A DNA stretch of 64,000 bases from Prunella strophiata (lineage: Eukaryota > Chordata > Aves > Passeriformes > Prunellidae): positions 22,943,085 through 23,007,084 of the forward strand of contig JAZBQD010000019.1 in the NCBI GenBank assembly GCA_036583965.1, read 5' to 3'. Of this stretch, positions 43,066-53,267 are shown one piece after another. The notes below the pieces were generated by a model that did not search any database, had not been told where the DNA came from, and saw nothing but the letters and a program-made list of their open reading frames with translations. A program made the translations under genes and the position numbers. The stretch's first letter is position 1. Each line of letters starts with the position of its first letter.

Positions 43066-43250
43066 CTGCTGTGTAACGAGACTGACGTGGCTTGGTAGGG
43101 AATACTGGCAGGCTGCTTGCTTTTCTGCTGACTGCTGCAGTTCTGCTGCTGCCACAGGGGGCCCATGACGTTTGCCCTGGGAAGTTTGTTCTGCATCTTT
43201 GTGCATCCTGGCTGAGCCCACACACTGCCCGAGTGAACCGCGATGCAGAC
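43066..43250 (-). CDS. TTLL5: TTLL5 exon M (185 nt): AELQQSAEKQAA ... LVTQQ
   Basis: Acceptor TTTGTTTGGTAG, donor CAGCAG/GTATGT; phase 1 in, 0 out. The first half (GLHRGSLGQCVGSARMHKD...) is diverged from mammals; the second half, VAAAELQQSAEKQAACQYSL and PSHVSLVTQQ, matches mammalian [29 protein letters not shown]. It lies in the part of the protein reported in mammals to contact nuclear receptors and RPGR, but the exact residues cannot be assigned from this sequence. Exon M precedes a 14.9 kb intron. Confidence 0.94.
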
Positions 43251-44691
43251 CTACCAAACAAACATTTCAATGTGCTTCAAGAGAACATGTCAGACCCTCA
43301 GCCTGCTGACCACAGGCACACAAGAGCAGATAAGACACCAACAACAACACAGAATACACCTATTCTGCATGGGTATTGCTCAAATGAACAATGAGCAATT
43401 CCAAATCTGTATTCTCTTTATTACAATGTATCTAATGGCACCCAATTCCAGAGACACTGGCAACTGTTACCCAAGCTAAATCTATAAAGTTTTTCCTTAA
43501 AAACAAATTAATCTCTTTAAGTAAGCTACTCAGTTGGGAAGTAAGACATATTTTAATGCTTGAGAGGTTGTCAATATATATACAGCAACCTTAGTAAACA
43601 TGTACTGACCCTGACAGACAACCGAGAACACATAAATACCATCAAAATACAAAAAAAAAAAATAAAAAAATAGTATTATCAGAATCATAGCTGTTAGCCT
43701 GTATGTGATTCCCAAACGTTTCCAAATAGATTACAGTCTGCATGCAAATTCCTACAGTTTCTCCTATGCTTCAGATTCTTCACATGCTGAAGCTGCATTG
43801 CTTAAATAAGTTCTACAACAGCATGACAGATCTCTAAATCTTGTTTTTGGGATAGCCTTGGATATGGCAGCACTGAAACACTCTAGAGAAGGAGATATTG
43901 TAATGATTCATTCAGATCCTTCTTTTCTGGAGGTCTTGACACACCTTTAAGTATTCAACATTTACGAGGTTTCATTACAAGATTTCTACACTTGCTAGAC
44001 AACCAGAGAACTAAGAACAGCACATAGACTGAGACAGGACTTCTGCTAATGAAAACAACATTAAACCCACTAAAGATAGAGGAGATCAGTAACATAATAA
44101 AGAAAATATACACTACTTAATTTCACAGCACTTTTTGACCAAGCTCAAAGGCTGAGTTCCAAGCACAAGGCTGAGGGGAGACCTTATCACTACAACTACC
44201 AGAAAAGAGGTTTTTGTGAGGCAGGGGCAGCCTCCTCTCCTAAATAAACAACAGGACAAGAGGAAACGGCCTCAAGTTGTACCAGGGAAGGTTTAGACTG
44301 AATATTAGGAAACATTTCTCCACCAAAAGGGTTGTCAGGCACTGGAACAGGCTGCTAGAAAGCAGGCTGAGTCACAAACCATGGAGATATTTAAAAGACA
44401 TGTAAATGCAGCCCTTAGAGACCTGGTTAATGCTGGACTTAGTGGTAATTGTTGGACTTGGTGATCTGAAAGGTCTTTTTCAACCCAAATGATTCAATGA
44501 TTGCTTGTTCATTTGGTCAATAAAAGGCATCTGCCCAACAAGGGCTGCATCCTGCACTCCTGCTTTCTGTAAGAAATTTAGTACCATCCAACAAGATTCA
44601 ATTCTGGAAATGTAAAATTTCTACCTACTCCACAACAAATTATACAGACTGTACTGAACTAGCAGGTTATTATGAATCCCAGAACACTCAC
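43251..44691 (-). other. TTLL5 intron L-M (1.4 kb)
   Basis: Non-coding apart from a CR1 LINE 3' fragment at about 44150-44505 lying antisense to the gene (listed separately). Confidence 0.82.
44150..44505 (+). repeat. CR1 LINE, 3' fragment, plus orientation
   Basis: Sense-strand CR1 tail words in order: GGCTGAGGGGAGACCTTATC, CTGAATATTAGGAAACATTT, GTCAGGCACTGGAACAGGCT, ATGGAGATATTTAAAAGACA, TGGACTTGGTGATCTGAAAG, GTCTTTTTCAACCCAAATGA, with an ATTC-type end. It lies antisense to TTLL5. Divergence suggests an old insertion. Confidence 0.93.
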
Positions 44692-45096
44692 CTACTTTTG
44701 CAGAGGGTATTCGGGACAATCTTTGGCTGTAGATCTGAACAGCTCTCTGAAAAGATGAGAATGGGCTGATGATGTAGCTACCAGAACGACGATGTGACCC
44801 TGCAAGGCTGCAAGTCTCAGTGGACACTGGGTTTGTGAGGACAGAAGAGCTGTCAGGAGCTGTGCTCTGCAAGGAGTGTAGTGGGGGTGGGGACTGAATC
44901 AGTCTGGGACCAGCTGGAGGACCTGACAATGAAGGCTGACCAGACACCTTTGGATTTTCAGAGGCTGCAGGCTGAGATGGCATCCAAGAGCTGGTACTTC
45001 TTGTGAACGTGGCATCAGGAACAGAGGAAGAAGCACCAAGAGGGTTGCACTGAGGTAATTTCACTTCAGCATTTAAGGAGGCAAATCCTTCTGGAA
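44692..45096 (-). CDS. TTLL5: TTLL5 exon L (405 nt): Ser/Pro-rich disordered region ending in SSFQ..IYSQ.LSR
   Basis: The longest exon here, 134 codons plus partial codons. Acceptor TTATCTTTGTATAG, donor AAAGTAG/GTGAGT; phase 1 in and out. After PEGFASLNAEVKLPQ it is dominated by Ser, Pro, Ala and Gln (low complexity, disordered), then ends with RRSGSYIISPFSSFQRAVQI and YSQRLSRIPSAKV. Mammalian TTLL5 has [31 protein letters not shown] at the end of its own Ser/Pro-rich block. Only that last stretch of about 35 residues is well conserved, pointing to a short functional motif there. Confidence 0.93.
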
Positions 45097-45469
45097 CTAT
45101 ACAAAGATAATGAACATGCTATATGAGGAAAAATCTGCTTTTTAGGTCCTTTGATAGTATCAACACATCAAATGCCTGTATTCAGACCCACTGAAGCCAA
45201 AATGACCTCATCTACCAGCAGAGACAAGAAGAGGCTCCACATGATAAATACCTTCTTTCAAAGCCTGCCATATCTAGATCATCCCCCCCAGGGAGGGGCA
45301 GCTAACTTTCCTACTGCCTACTCTACAGTATCTTCTTGTGTTTAAAAGTAAAAACTGGACATTTGGATCTCTGTTTGAACCCAAAGGTTCCAACTTTTGT
45401 TTAAAACAATATTAAAAACATTATATGCAATCTTTTTTTTAAAATGAATATTTAAGTCAGTTCACTTAC
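45097..45469 (-). other. TTLL5 intron K-L (373 nt)
   Basis: Short intron with GTAAGT donor and TTTGTATAG acceptor. It contains a run of C bases near 45283-45290. Nothing else seen. Confidence 0.82.
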
Positions 45470-45583
45470 AGCTTGATTTAGCTTCTTTGGATTTACAGCC
45501 TTTTAGTGCTCCTTCTACAGACAAATCTGCAACTGAACTTTTGGAGTGATCCCCTTTTATTTTTTTCAGCATCTCAGGATGCT
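45470..45583 (-). CDS. TTLL5: TTLL5 exon K (114 nt): HPEMLKKIKG, Lys/Ser-rich
   Basis: Acceptor GATTTTGTTACAG and donor AGCT/GTAAGT; phase 1 in and out, so it could be skipped in frame. It encodes about 37 residues starting E-HPEMLKKIKGDHSKSS and ending KSKEAKSS. The mammalian counterpart begins DHPETI and has Lys-rich text ending near KEAKLVYS. The match is modest but the order, strong splice sites and phase agree with the neighbours on both sides. Predicted disordered. It is below the length at which an open frame stands out, and was found from splice signals. Confidence 0.85.
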
Positions 45584-46187
45584 CTGTAACAAAATCAAGG
45601 AGTTAGGAAGTAGAACATTACAAATCACTAGAACAATGCTGCAGAATTTACCTTGTTGTGATTGACTTTACTGCTAATACTTCCTGTAGACCACACAACT
45701 TCATTGATGACAACTATGCTGTCATGTATAGTAGCATGCACTACTAGATACATATGGATGGCACACCCTTACTTCCATGGAATGCCTAATTAGGCTCAAA
45801 TACACAGTCTCTGCCCTCCAACGGATACACAAGATTTAGGATCTTGATTTCATTCATCCCTTACTTTGATTTCAGGATTCTCTGCTCATTTCAATTCTTA
45901 CTGCCTTCAGTTTGCACATTGTCGTTTCATTCATGAACTACCACCCCTAGTTCCTTATAAATACCAGTCTAAGCTCAACCCATTTCATTTCAGGCAAAGA
46001 AGGCAGGAGTGAAGTTACTCTAGTCTTCACAAAAGAATGAGCTAAATAAAGAAAAAAAAAACCCCAAAGTATATGTAACCTCAGAAAACCTGAGTAACGT
46101 TGTGGAGAGGTTGTTCTCTTTTCATAGACTTAAGTTAAACTAGATTTGTCTGGGCAACATCATCTCAGAACTGCCTGCAAAACTTAC
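45584..46187 (-). other. TTLL5 intron J-K (604 nt)
   Basis: Non-coding; pyrimidine-rich on the plus strand around 45780-46000. Nothing else recognised. Confidence 0.8.
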
Positions 46188-46324
46188 CACCTCCTTGGGG
46201 CTGTTTCTCTAACTGGTGACTGCTGCTGCTGTGTTTTGTGGTTGTGGATTTTGTTCCTAGGAAGACACTTGCTGATTTATTTTTGTGTGTGTAAAATGTC
46301 AGTACTTCCTCCAGGTCACTTTCA
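46188..46324 (-). CDS. TTLL5: TTLL5 exon J (137 nt): [10 protein letters not shown] / [10 protein letters not shown]
   Basis: Acceptor TTCTCTCCTTATTGCAG and donor GGTG/GTAAGT. The first base completes a Ser codon; phase out is 1. It encodes [30 protein letters not shown], a short Ser/His run, and QLEKQPQGG. The first 30 residues are almost identical to mammals ([22 protein letters not shown]), after which the sequence is disordered and variable. In the mammalian protein this lies near the start of the region described as binding nuclear-receptor cofactors. A second GT three bases upstream (GGAG/GTGGTA) forms a tandem donor that would drop one Gly codon. Confidence 0.95.
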
Positions 46325-49162
46325 CTGCAATAAGGAGAGAAGAATGGATGTAGAGTGAGGACACTAAGCTTTTCTGCATTCATGTAACAATCAAAGACCA
46401 TAAATGATAAGGAAACTGAAGAGTGGAGTAGGGGAAAAAAAGGTGACACTAGACAAGCTAATGATTTGCTTAGTTCTACAGGGTAAGAGCAGAAGGAAGG
46501 CAACATGCCCTGGTTAAACCTGAGATTCCCACTAAAATATCATCTTCTTCTGCAGTAGAAAATTCAGGGCATTCAGGGGCCTTCCCAGGATAAATAAAGA
46601 GCAAGTGTATACTTTGAACACATCTGGGGAGATTAGCTCAACATGAGAGATTCCATTCACAGTTAAATTTATGAATCTTCTGCAGGTGCTCTTTAGAATG
46701 AACAGCTATTTTCTCATGAGAGAACTCAGCTCAGTCTCTTTTTTATAGTCACCATTAGTAGTTTCTGTTCAGCAGTAGGGGGAGAAGAGGAAAGAAGGCA
46801 AAAGCTTCTTAATTAGCCAAAACTGCAGGACAACCAGAACAGTCAATATTTTTGTGAAACTCACAAAACTTGCATATGTTTCTCATTTTCCTTACAAGAA
46901 CAAGGTGGGACAGCCCCAATATCCTAAACATCTATTGGTCCCAAACCAGTACCAGTTACTTGGCCATTCTTACTGGGGCTTGTGCAAGCTGTAGTTCCTG
47001 TTGTTTGGTATCTAACACGCTTTCCTTTTGCTTTACAGTGTTGCCTCAGCATCAGCAAGTAGCTGCATGGCACGGCAAACACCAAAGCAAGTAGTACACT
47101 CCCGGCAACACCACAAGAAAACGTAACACAGGAATATAAAGTAGCAGAGCAGCAGTTAGAATCTTTCAAAATATCCTCTGATTATCACAATTGTAATTAG
47201 TATTAGCTAGCCTAATCTTTGGTAAAAAAACATATCTAAAGCTGATACACTGAAGCTTGCAGCTTGCCCTGAAGATCTAAACTTCATTTTTTCTCCCAGA
47301 ATAGAAGTGAAGAGGAAATATAAGAATGAGAAGTTGTGTGTGGAAAGGTGCTTTAAGCTTTTAAATGAATTTACCAGTATGTATGTGCTTTTACAATGCA
47401 CTGAGGACATTTAGAATCAATGGTCATAGCATATATACAACTAAACACAATGACATCCATGTGATATCAAAGTTAGAGAATCAATAAGACCATCCCAATT
47501 AAGAAGCAACATTTATTACCTATTTTCTCCACTGTTGTATTCACTGTACTGCAGAATGAACACTTCAAAGTCGGAAACCTATCCCCTTTGCTTGGCTCCA
47601 AATGACCTGCTCACTGATTTAAGTTTGAAGAACTGTGCCAAAGTGTCAGATATCAGTTTCCAAACACACCTCACACTTCATAAGCAGAAAGATCATCGCT
47701 AGAAATTGTCTGATGATTGGCAAACTATTCTATATCCCTCAGTCAGACAACCCAGCAAAAATCTCCAGCCCCAGCCTAGACTGTGCATCAGACCATGATG
47801 GCATGGTAGTCAATAAAATGAAAACAGAAGAATTGGCAGCTCTGTTCCATGAAGCTATCTCTTAACATTTCTGGCAAAAAGGAAAATTACCTGTCTAGGA
47901 CACAACAGACATTTCAGTGGCCAGAATGTTCAGAGAACCAAAAGCCTGGGCCCACATGACATGCACTTCTAGCAAGAGCAGTAGATCCTATGGTGTATGG
48001 TAGTCAGGCATCTTTATCTGAAGATTTTTCTACAATCCTGTAAATCTGTTGCAGTAATGACTCCATCAATTATGTTAGCAAAAGGTAAAATACTTGCTTT
48101 CATAAGATTGTATCAAGACTGACTGTGAAACCACCTGAACTTAGGATGCCTCAGCTACCACCCACTTCTAAACATTCACTATTAGTACTATCCAAACAGA
48201 AAAAGAAAGAGCACTTTAATAAGTAGTCACACAAAAGAAGAAGTGACCATCAATCTTCACAGAAAAAAAAAGATGGCCACTGAAAAGGCAGGTAAACTCT
48301 GTCCAGATATTGACAGAGGTTCTTGTCTATATAGGCATGTAATATATTGACCAAATAATAGAGTCAAGAGGAATTGCTTTTTGTCCTCAAGAATCAGAAA
48401 TTTTGAAAACATAATTGTGGTTCATTGAATAATTTCAGATCTCTCCATAGTCAGATAGTTATAATACCATTGTTTTTCATACAATGCTACAGGCCCTAAG
48501 GAATACTTAACTATTTTCAAAATATGTTTCTTACCAGACTTTTTAATGTTTAAAGCAGATAAAGTGCAGTGATAGAAAATGCTACTTTTCCATTGTGCAA
48601 GTAACTGCTTGCACTGAACTGCCTTAGCAGGCCAAATAAAAGGTCTAACTCCCTTCATTGCTCATCTCAGAAAATCCAGACCTGGAAAATTCCTGAAGAG
48701 AGGCAGCAAGCATGAGATTTGTTTCTGAGAGCAGAAACTTGAGTCAGAGGTGCAACAACTGTTCAATCACAGCAGCTCAAGATCATCTGAGCAGCAGTTC
48801 TAGTTTCATTCTCCTTCCAAAGTACTGCCTTATTTGGTCCAGCATCACAGGAGAGGAAACCATTAACTCACCAGCAGCAGTCTGAAATTTACACAGGCCA
48901 GGGCAACCACTGCTGTCCTTTGGGAAGTTACTTAATGGTCAAAACATCTATTCTATGTTCTTCCCTATGCACCAGATACTGATGTTACAAGTGTTTGATT
49001 GCTGGAAGAGAGACAAGAAAAGACAAGCTCTCTGTCCCTCAGCAGGAACAGGTCCTACAGTTAATAAAGGCATGTAGAGGCTTTAGATCATTCAAATCAT
49101 CGTTAGAACAATGCTTCAAGGCTGAAAGATCATTTATAAAGGGGAACAAAATCTATTCCTAC
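46325..49162 (-). other. TTLL5 intron I-J (2.8 kb)
   Basis: Non-coding. No repeat family or extra exon recognised. Confidence 0.8.
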
Positions 49163-49261
49163 CTTGCTTTGGCAATGAAGTTCTGAAAATCTTTACGATT
49201 CACTCCCTCCTTCCTCTTCCTGTTTCTTTTTTGATTGTTTCTGAACCATCAGCTCTGTTTC
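49163..49261 (-). pseudogene. TTLL5: TTLL5 exon I (99 nt): lysine-rich linker with an apparent 1-nt frameshift
   Basis: Acceptor CTTCTTAACAG and donor CAAG/GTAGGA. In frame with exon H it reads ETELMVQKQSKKKQEEEGG, matching the mammalian ETEQMAEKKSKKK and Glu run, but then Ser-Glu-Ser and a TAA stop. Shifting by one base after the GGAGGGA tract gives VNRKDFQNFIAKA and the AG of a Ser codon, which matches mammalian VN.ENFQEFIRQAS and has the phase required by exon J. The exon is thus 99 nt where 98 or 101 would keep frame: one extra base or two missing. No plausible alternative splice site repairs it. Because downstream exons are intact, an assembly or sequencing error, or a recent allele, is likelier than an old inactivation. 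The label pseudogene marks only this break, not the gene. Confidence 0.85.
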
Positions 49262-51409
49262 CTGTTAAGAAGCAGTATCAGTAAGTGTCTCTATGTTCCA
49301 TGGCATAGCTACAGCTCCCAGAACACAAAAACCCATTCCATAGGATCTAAGAAAAAAAAATATTGCTATGTGCAACAACATGAAGAAATATGGAGAGCCC
49401 CAGAGACAGCACCCTAAGCATACACTGAAGTCCATTCCTCCACCTAACACAACTGATTTACTGAGAAAAGGTCAAGTCTTCAAAAATGTGTGCTGTTCCT
49501 TCAACTACAGTCTTTGCTAGAATATAAAGTATGGAAGGGAAAAAAAATTTAAATCATTCTTTACAGATATGAGGTCCCCTCTCCACTTTGTTTTTTTTGC
49601 CACAGAGCTCCTCCAAACAGCTTTTATTTGTGTGTTTGTCCCAGAAATAGACAGATAGAAGGAGGGGAAAAGTATAAAATTAATCTTAAAGGAACTGAAG
49701 GATATCTGTAAAAAAATCAACAGATTTTCTACTACAAACTAGTAGTTCTCTTGAGTTAATTTCTTCTGTCAAGCAGCAAACTGCTCAGGGCTTATACACA
49801 TACTGAAACCCCACCGCTTTAGCAAAGACTAAGAAAGTAAAACAGTACAGCATATGGGAAATGTGCTTATACACTAAAATATACTGTAACAAATGGTAAG
49901 CCTTTGTGGGTGAAAATAGGAGCAAGGTTTCTAATACAAATGGTCTATTTTAAGTCAGTAGAACTGGTTGGCACTAGAGGTTGGATTGATACAAACATAT
50001 CTGCTCATTAGAAAAATCTTCAGATCTGTCTGAAATACCAGTACCAGCTTAAAAATTTTATCTGACCAGACCTGACCTCCACTTCAGTTTCTTCCTGCTG
50101 TTATCCTGAGCATTCCCAGGAAAAAAGGGTCAGATATATCTTTTGAAACATAATTCAAGACAGGAAAGAAAAAGCCAGCTTGGGACATCTTTACCCTTTA
50201 TTACTTAAATAAATGTCTGGATAATATGTGATCGGTTTTACTTAATTTGCTGGAGCTGTATTCTTTCCCTCTGTGTCATTATAGATAATATACAATAGCA
50301 AGTAGGAGTCCCTATTAAATTTGAAGTTACAAGTCAATGAAAGAAATCTGTATGTTGAAATCAGAAATCAAAAAACCTCACAGCCTAACAGTTTCTCAAG
50401 GGCTTAAACACATACGCCCTGAACCCTCAAGTGATATGTTCTCACTTGTTTTAACTGAGAAAATATGTTTATGCACTGATTTATTACCAGTTACACAGCT
50501 TTATTTTGTGAATTTACTCAAGAGTTAGCAGAAAATCCTAATGTTTGAATACAATTTGAGTGGTAATTATATCCAAAGCAGCTGCATTCTTCACTCACCA
50601 CAGAGCCACCCAAGTGTTTTGTGGTTCCTCCTAACAGAGTACTTCAGTGAGCATTAGGCATACAAGGCACTCCCTGGAACAGATTTGGTTCAATACCAAC
50701 CTTGATTAGACAGATCAAGTTACCAGATGTCAGTTCTGACAAGGCAGTGTAAGTGAACATCCCCTCCTAACGAGTAGAAGCTTGGAGGCCTCTGCACAGC
50801 AGCCTCTGAAAGCTGAATTTCAATTACCCTGGTTCTAACACTGAAGAAATGCTGGGGGGCAAAGGAAAGGGGAAGCTGGCCTTGCAGGATGAAGATTAGG
50901 TTGAAACCACTATGCTAAGAACAACACCACCTTCATCTAAAGATGTGGAAAATATTTAAATTAGGACCCATAACTCCTTTACACTGAGCATGCGGAGTAC
51001 CTTACTATAGAAATGTAGCAGTCCCTCAGTATACCAAGTAAATAGTAAAATACATATTTCATGCTGTTCTGTATAAAACAAAATATATTTAAAGAATCCC
51101 CATAAAAATAAGAAGTGGGAAGAGGCATTACAAAGCATTAGAATCAAAGACAAGGCAAAGAAAAAGCACTGTCAGTTAAATTCCACTTCATTTCAGCACT
51201 TCTTTTTATGCACATAATTACTGGCCTGCACATATTATGTAATAATATTGTTGTCTATCTGACCATTTCAACAAAGTACCATTGTTGGATGCACAGCTGC
51301 AAGCAGAGCATGTAAATAGCAGAAGAGTGCCTTTGAAACAGCCTGCACGAAACACTTCGTAAGAAGAAACAGAGAAACCAAAAAATGAATTTAAAGAAGA
51401 ATAAGTCAC
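49262..51409 (-). other. TTLL5 intron H-I (2.1 kb)
   Basis: Non-coding, AT-rich. Nothing recognised beyond the splice signals. Confidence 0.8.
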
Positions 51410-51556
51410 CTTGTTGTAACAGATGATGAACTCTCCCAGCTGGCGAGCCAGGATTCGGCGCCGATCAGTGAGTCCCACGTGGCGGCTGGGGAGCAGCAGC
51501 CGCAGCGACGGACGGAGGTTGCTGGCAGCTCGCTTCAGAAAGCGGATGATGAGGTC
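51410..51556 (-). CDS. TTLL5: TTLL5 exon H (147 nt, 49 codons): RFLKRA...RRRILA helical block
   Basis: Acceptor TCTCTTGCTTGCAG and donor AACAAG/GTGACT; phase 0 at both ends. It begins [14 protein letters not shown], passes through [10 protein letters not shown] and [13 protein letters not shown], and ends IICYNK. Mammals have the same sequence with conservative changes ([31 protein letters not shown], YNK). It has many Arg and Leu residues in a regular spacing, suggesting amphipathic helices. The exon is strikingly GC-rich with several CpGs (for example around 51450-51510) in an AT-rich setting. Its 147 nt could be skipped without a frameshift. Confidence 0.96.
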
Positions 51557-53146
51557 CTGCAAGCAAGAGATGGAAGTTCACAACGTGCTATCTGCAAGGT
51601 GTGCAAGGAGAGAAGAGAGTAGAGATACTACAGCAGCTAGGGACTGGCAGGAACTAAACACTGTCCTGAGAAAATGAGCTGAAACTGGCAGGCAAAAGCA
51701 TTCTGCAATATGCACTTTTAATACAGCCCTATAAATCCAGTGTGGGGGAGAAAAACAGTGGTGTATCTTGCCTGAAGCGGGTCAGAATTTTGAACACTTA
51801 GGAATTGTTTCTCTCAAAAGCATGGCAGATGAAAGAAAAAAATAACCAATCAGCAAAATGCAGTGACACAGCTGGTAAAGTGTGTAAAGTCCTGTAAAAA
51901 CCTGTAAAGTCCAGTATCTTAGGAGAATGTTTCAAAAAACCCACCTCCAATGTGTTAAAGAAGGCCTATGGAAAAGTGCACTGACATAAAACTCTCTCAG
52001 CAGTACCACAGGAAAGGAAATCTTGGTCAGATATCTCCACTACAGAGGGCAGGCCCATTTCATCATTTTTCATCTATATACTATTGCCACATCCTCACCA
52101 CAGCAATAGATGTCTACATCTACAGCCATGTAATTCCAGTCCCTCACCATGTCTGTTTGACCTCTGGTGAGGAAAGCATATGGCAAGGCAGATCCTAAGG
52201 CAATGCATCCTGTGGGTGTTTTGAACCCTTTCTGTCTCTGCCTCTGGATTTACTTTTGCTTAGGAGCTCTACTAATGCATAAATGAGCAGCCTCACAGCC
52301 AAACTATTGGATTTCACAGCTTGCCTCTCACTGCCATTACTCCAGGCTGGTTTGATCTGTTATTTTAAACATTATTCTTTACAGTACAGCAGACAAAGTG
52401 GCTCTCAAAAAGCCCGTTTTAATTTCCACTTGGAATGAGCAGAGGTAACATTTTCCACTGAGTTGAATGATTATTCTTGACACACAATTTTATCTCTGAA
52501 CTACATTGGCTGTTTCCCTGCAACACCACTCAGTGAGAATATATGCAGAAAGCTCAAGAGCCTATTGTACAAAGCTCTTTTAGGAAGGTTTGAGAAAGGA
52601 TCTGGGATTGTTGCACTTTTTAAAATGCATACATATCAAACACAGGACTTCAAAATACTGCCTAGAAAAGTCCATCACTTTTACTTTCTCTTCTCAGTGG
52701 CTTTTACTTTAATTTCCTCTATCTAGAATGCAAGTAAGATTCATAAACACAGATGTCCAGACATAGTTCAACAGTACATAAGAGTAAAAGCTTAACTGGG
52801 TACCCAAGTAGATGAATGCTTTGCTTAGTGCAGCACAAACCAGATCCTGACAGAAGAATTCAAGAGCAGGTAAGCTCAGAAATCAGTGAAGGAAAACCAA
52901 CATGAGATCTGAGCAGCTTGAATGTCAACAAAGTCCAGTCATTAAGAGCTGTCTATCATTGCTCTGAGGTCAGTTAGCAGTCCTACCTCATCAGTATATT
53001 AAAAATATAGCACTGGCAGCTAGACAAAGATGAACAACCATCATCTCAGTTGGACTTCTGTATTTGCAAGGATGGGAACTGACCTCAAAACTGTCAAAGT
53101 AGATTTAAACTTGGCTTCTCAGTCTGGCCAACACAAAGCTTCTTAC
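51557..53146 (-). other. TTLL5 intron G-H (1.6 kb)
   Basis: Non-coding, AT-rich; no repeat, RNA gene or further exon recognised. Both flanking exons end or start in phase 0. Confidence 0.8.
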
Positions 53147-53267
53147 CATTTGCTCATCCTCTTTGGCAGCCCAGGCAGGATTCTGGATCTGTTCGCCAGC
53201 CTCCTTCACCAGGCGGAGCTGAACGTGCCGCAGATAGGCAGAGAAAGCTGTACGAGCTTGTACTTTG
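53147..53267 (-). CDS. TTLL5: TTLL5 exon G (121 nt): [11 protein letters not shown] to AAKEDEQM
   Basis: Acceptor TTTTTGTCCACAG and donor ATG/GTAAGA. The first base completes a Ser codon; the exon ends in phase 0. It encodes [19 protein letters not shown], a diverged middle ([11 protein letters not shown]), and [10 protein letters not shown]. The mammalian protein has KMQARIAFSAYLQHVQIRL and WAAKEDEQM here, so identity is high. It is predicted to be helical and continues into the next exon. Together exons G and H are the best-conserved block after the microtubule-binding region, so they probably form a folded unit. It is noticeably more GC-rich than the flanking introns. Confidence 0.95.
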
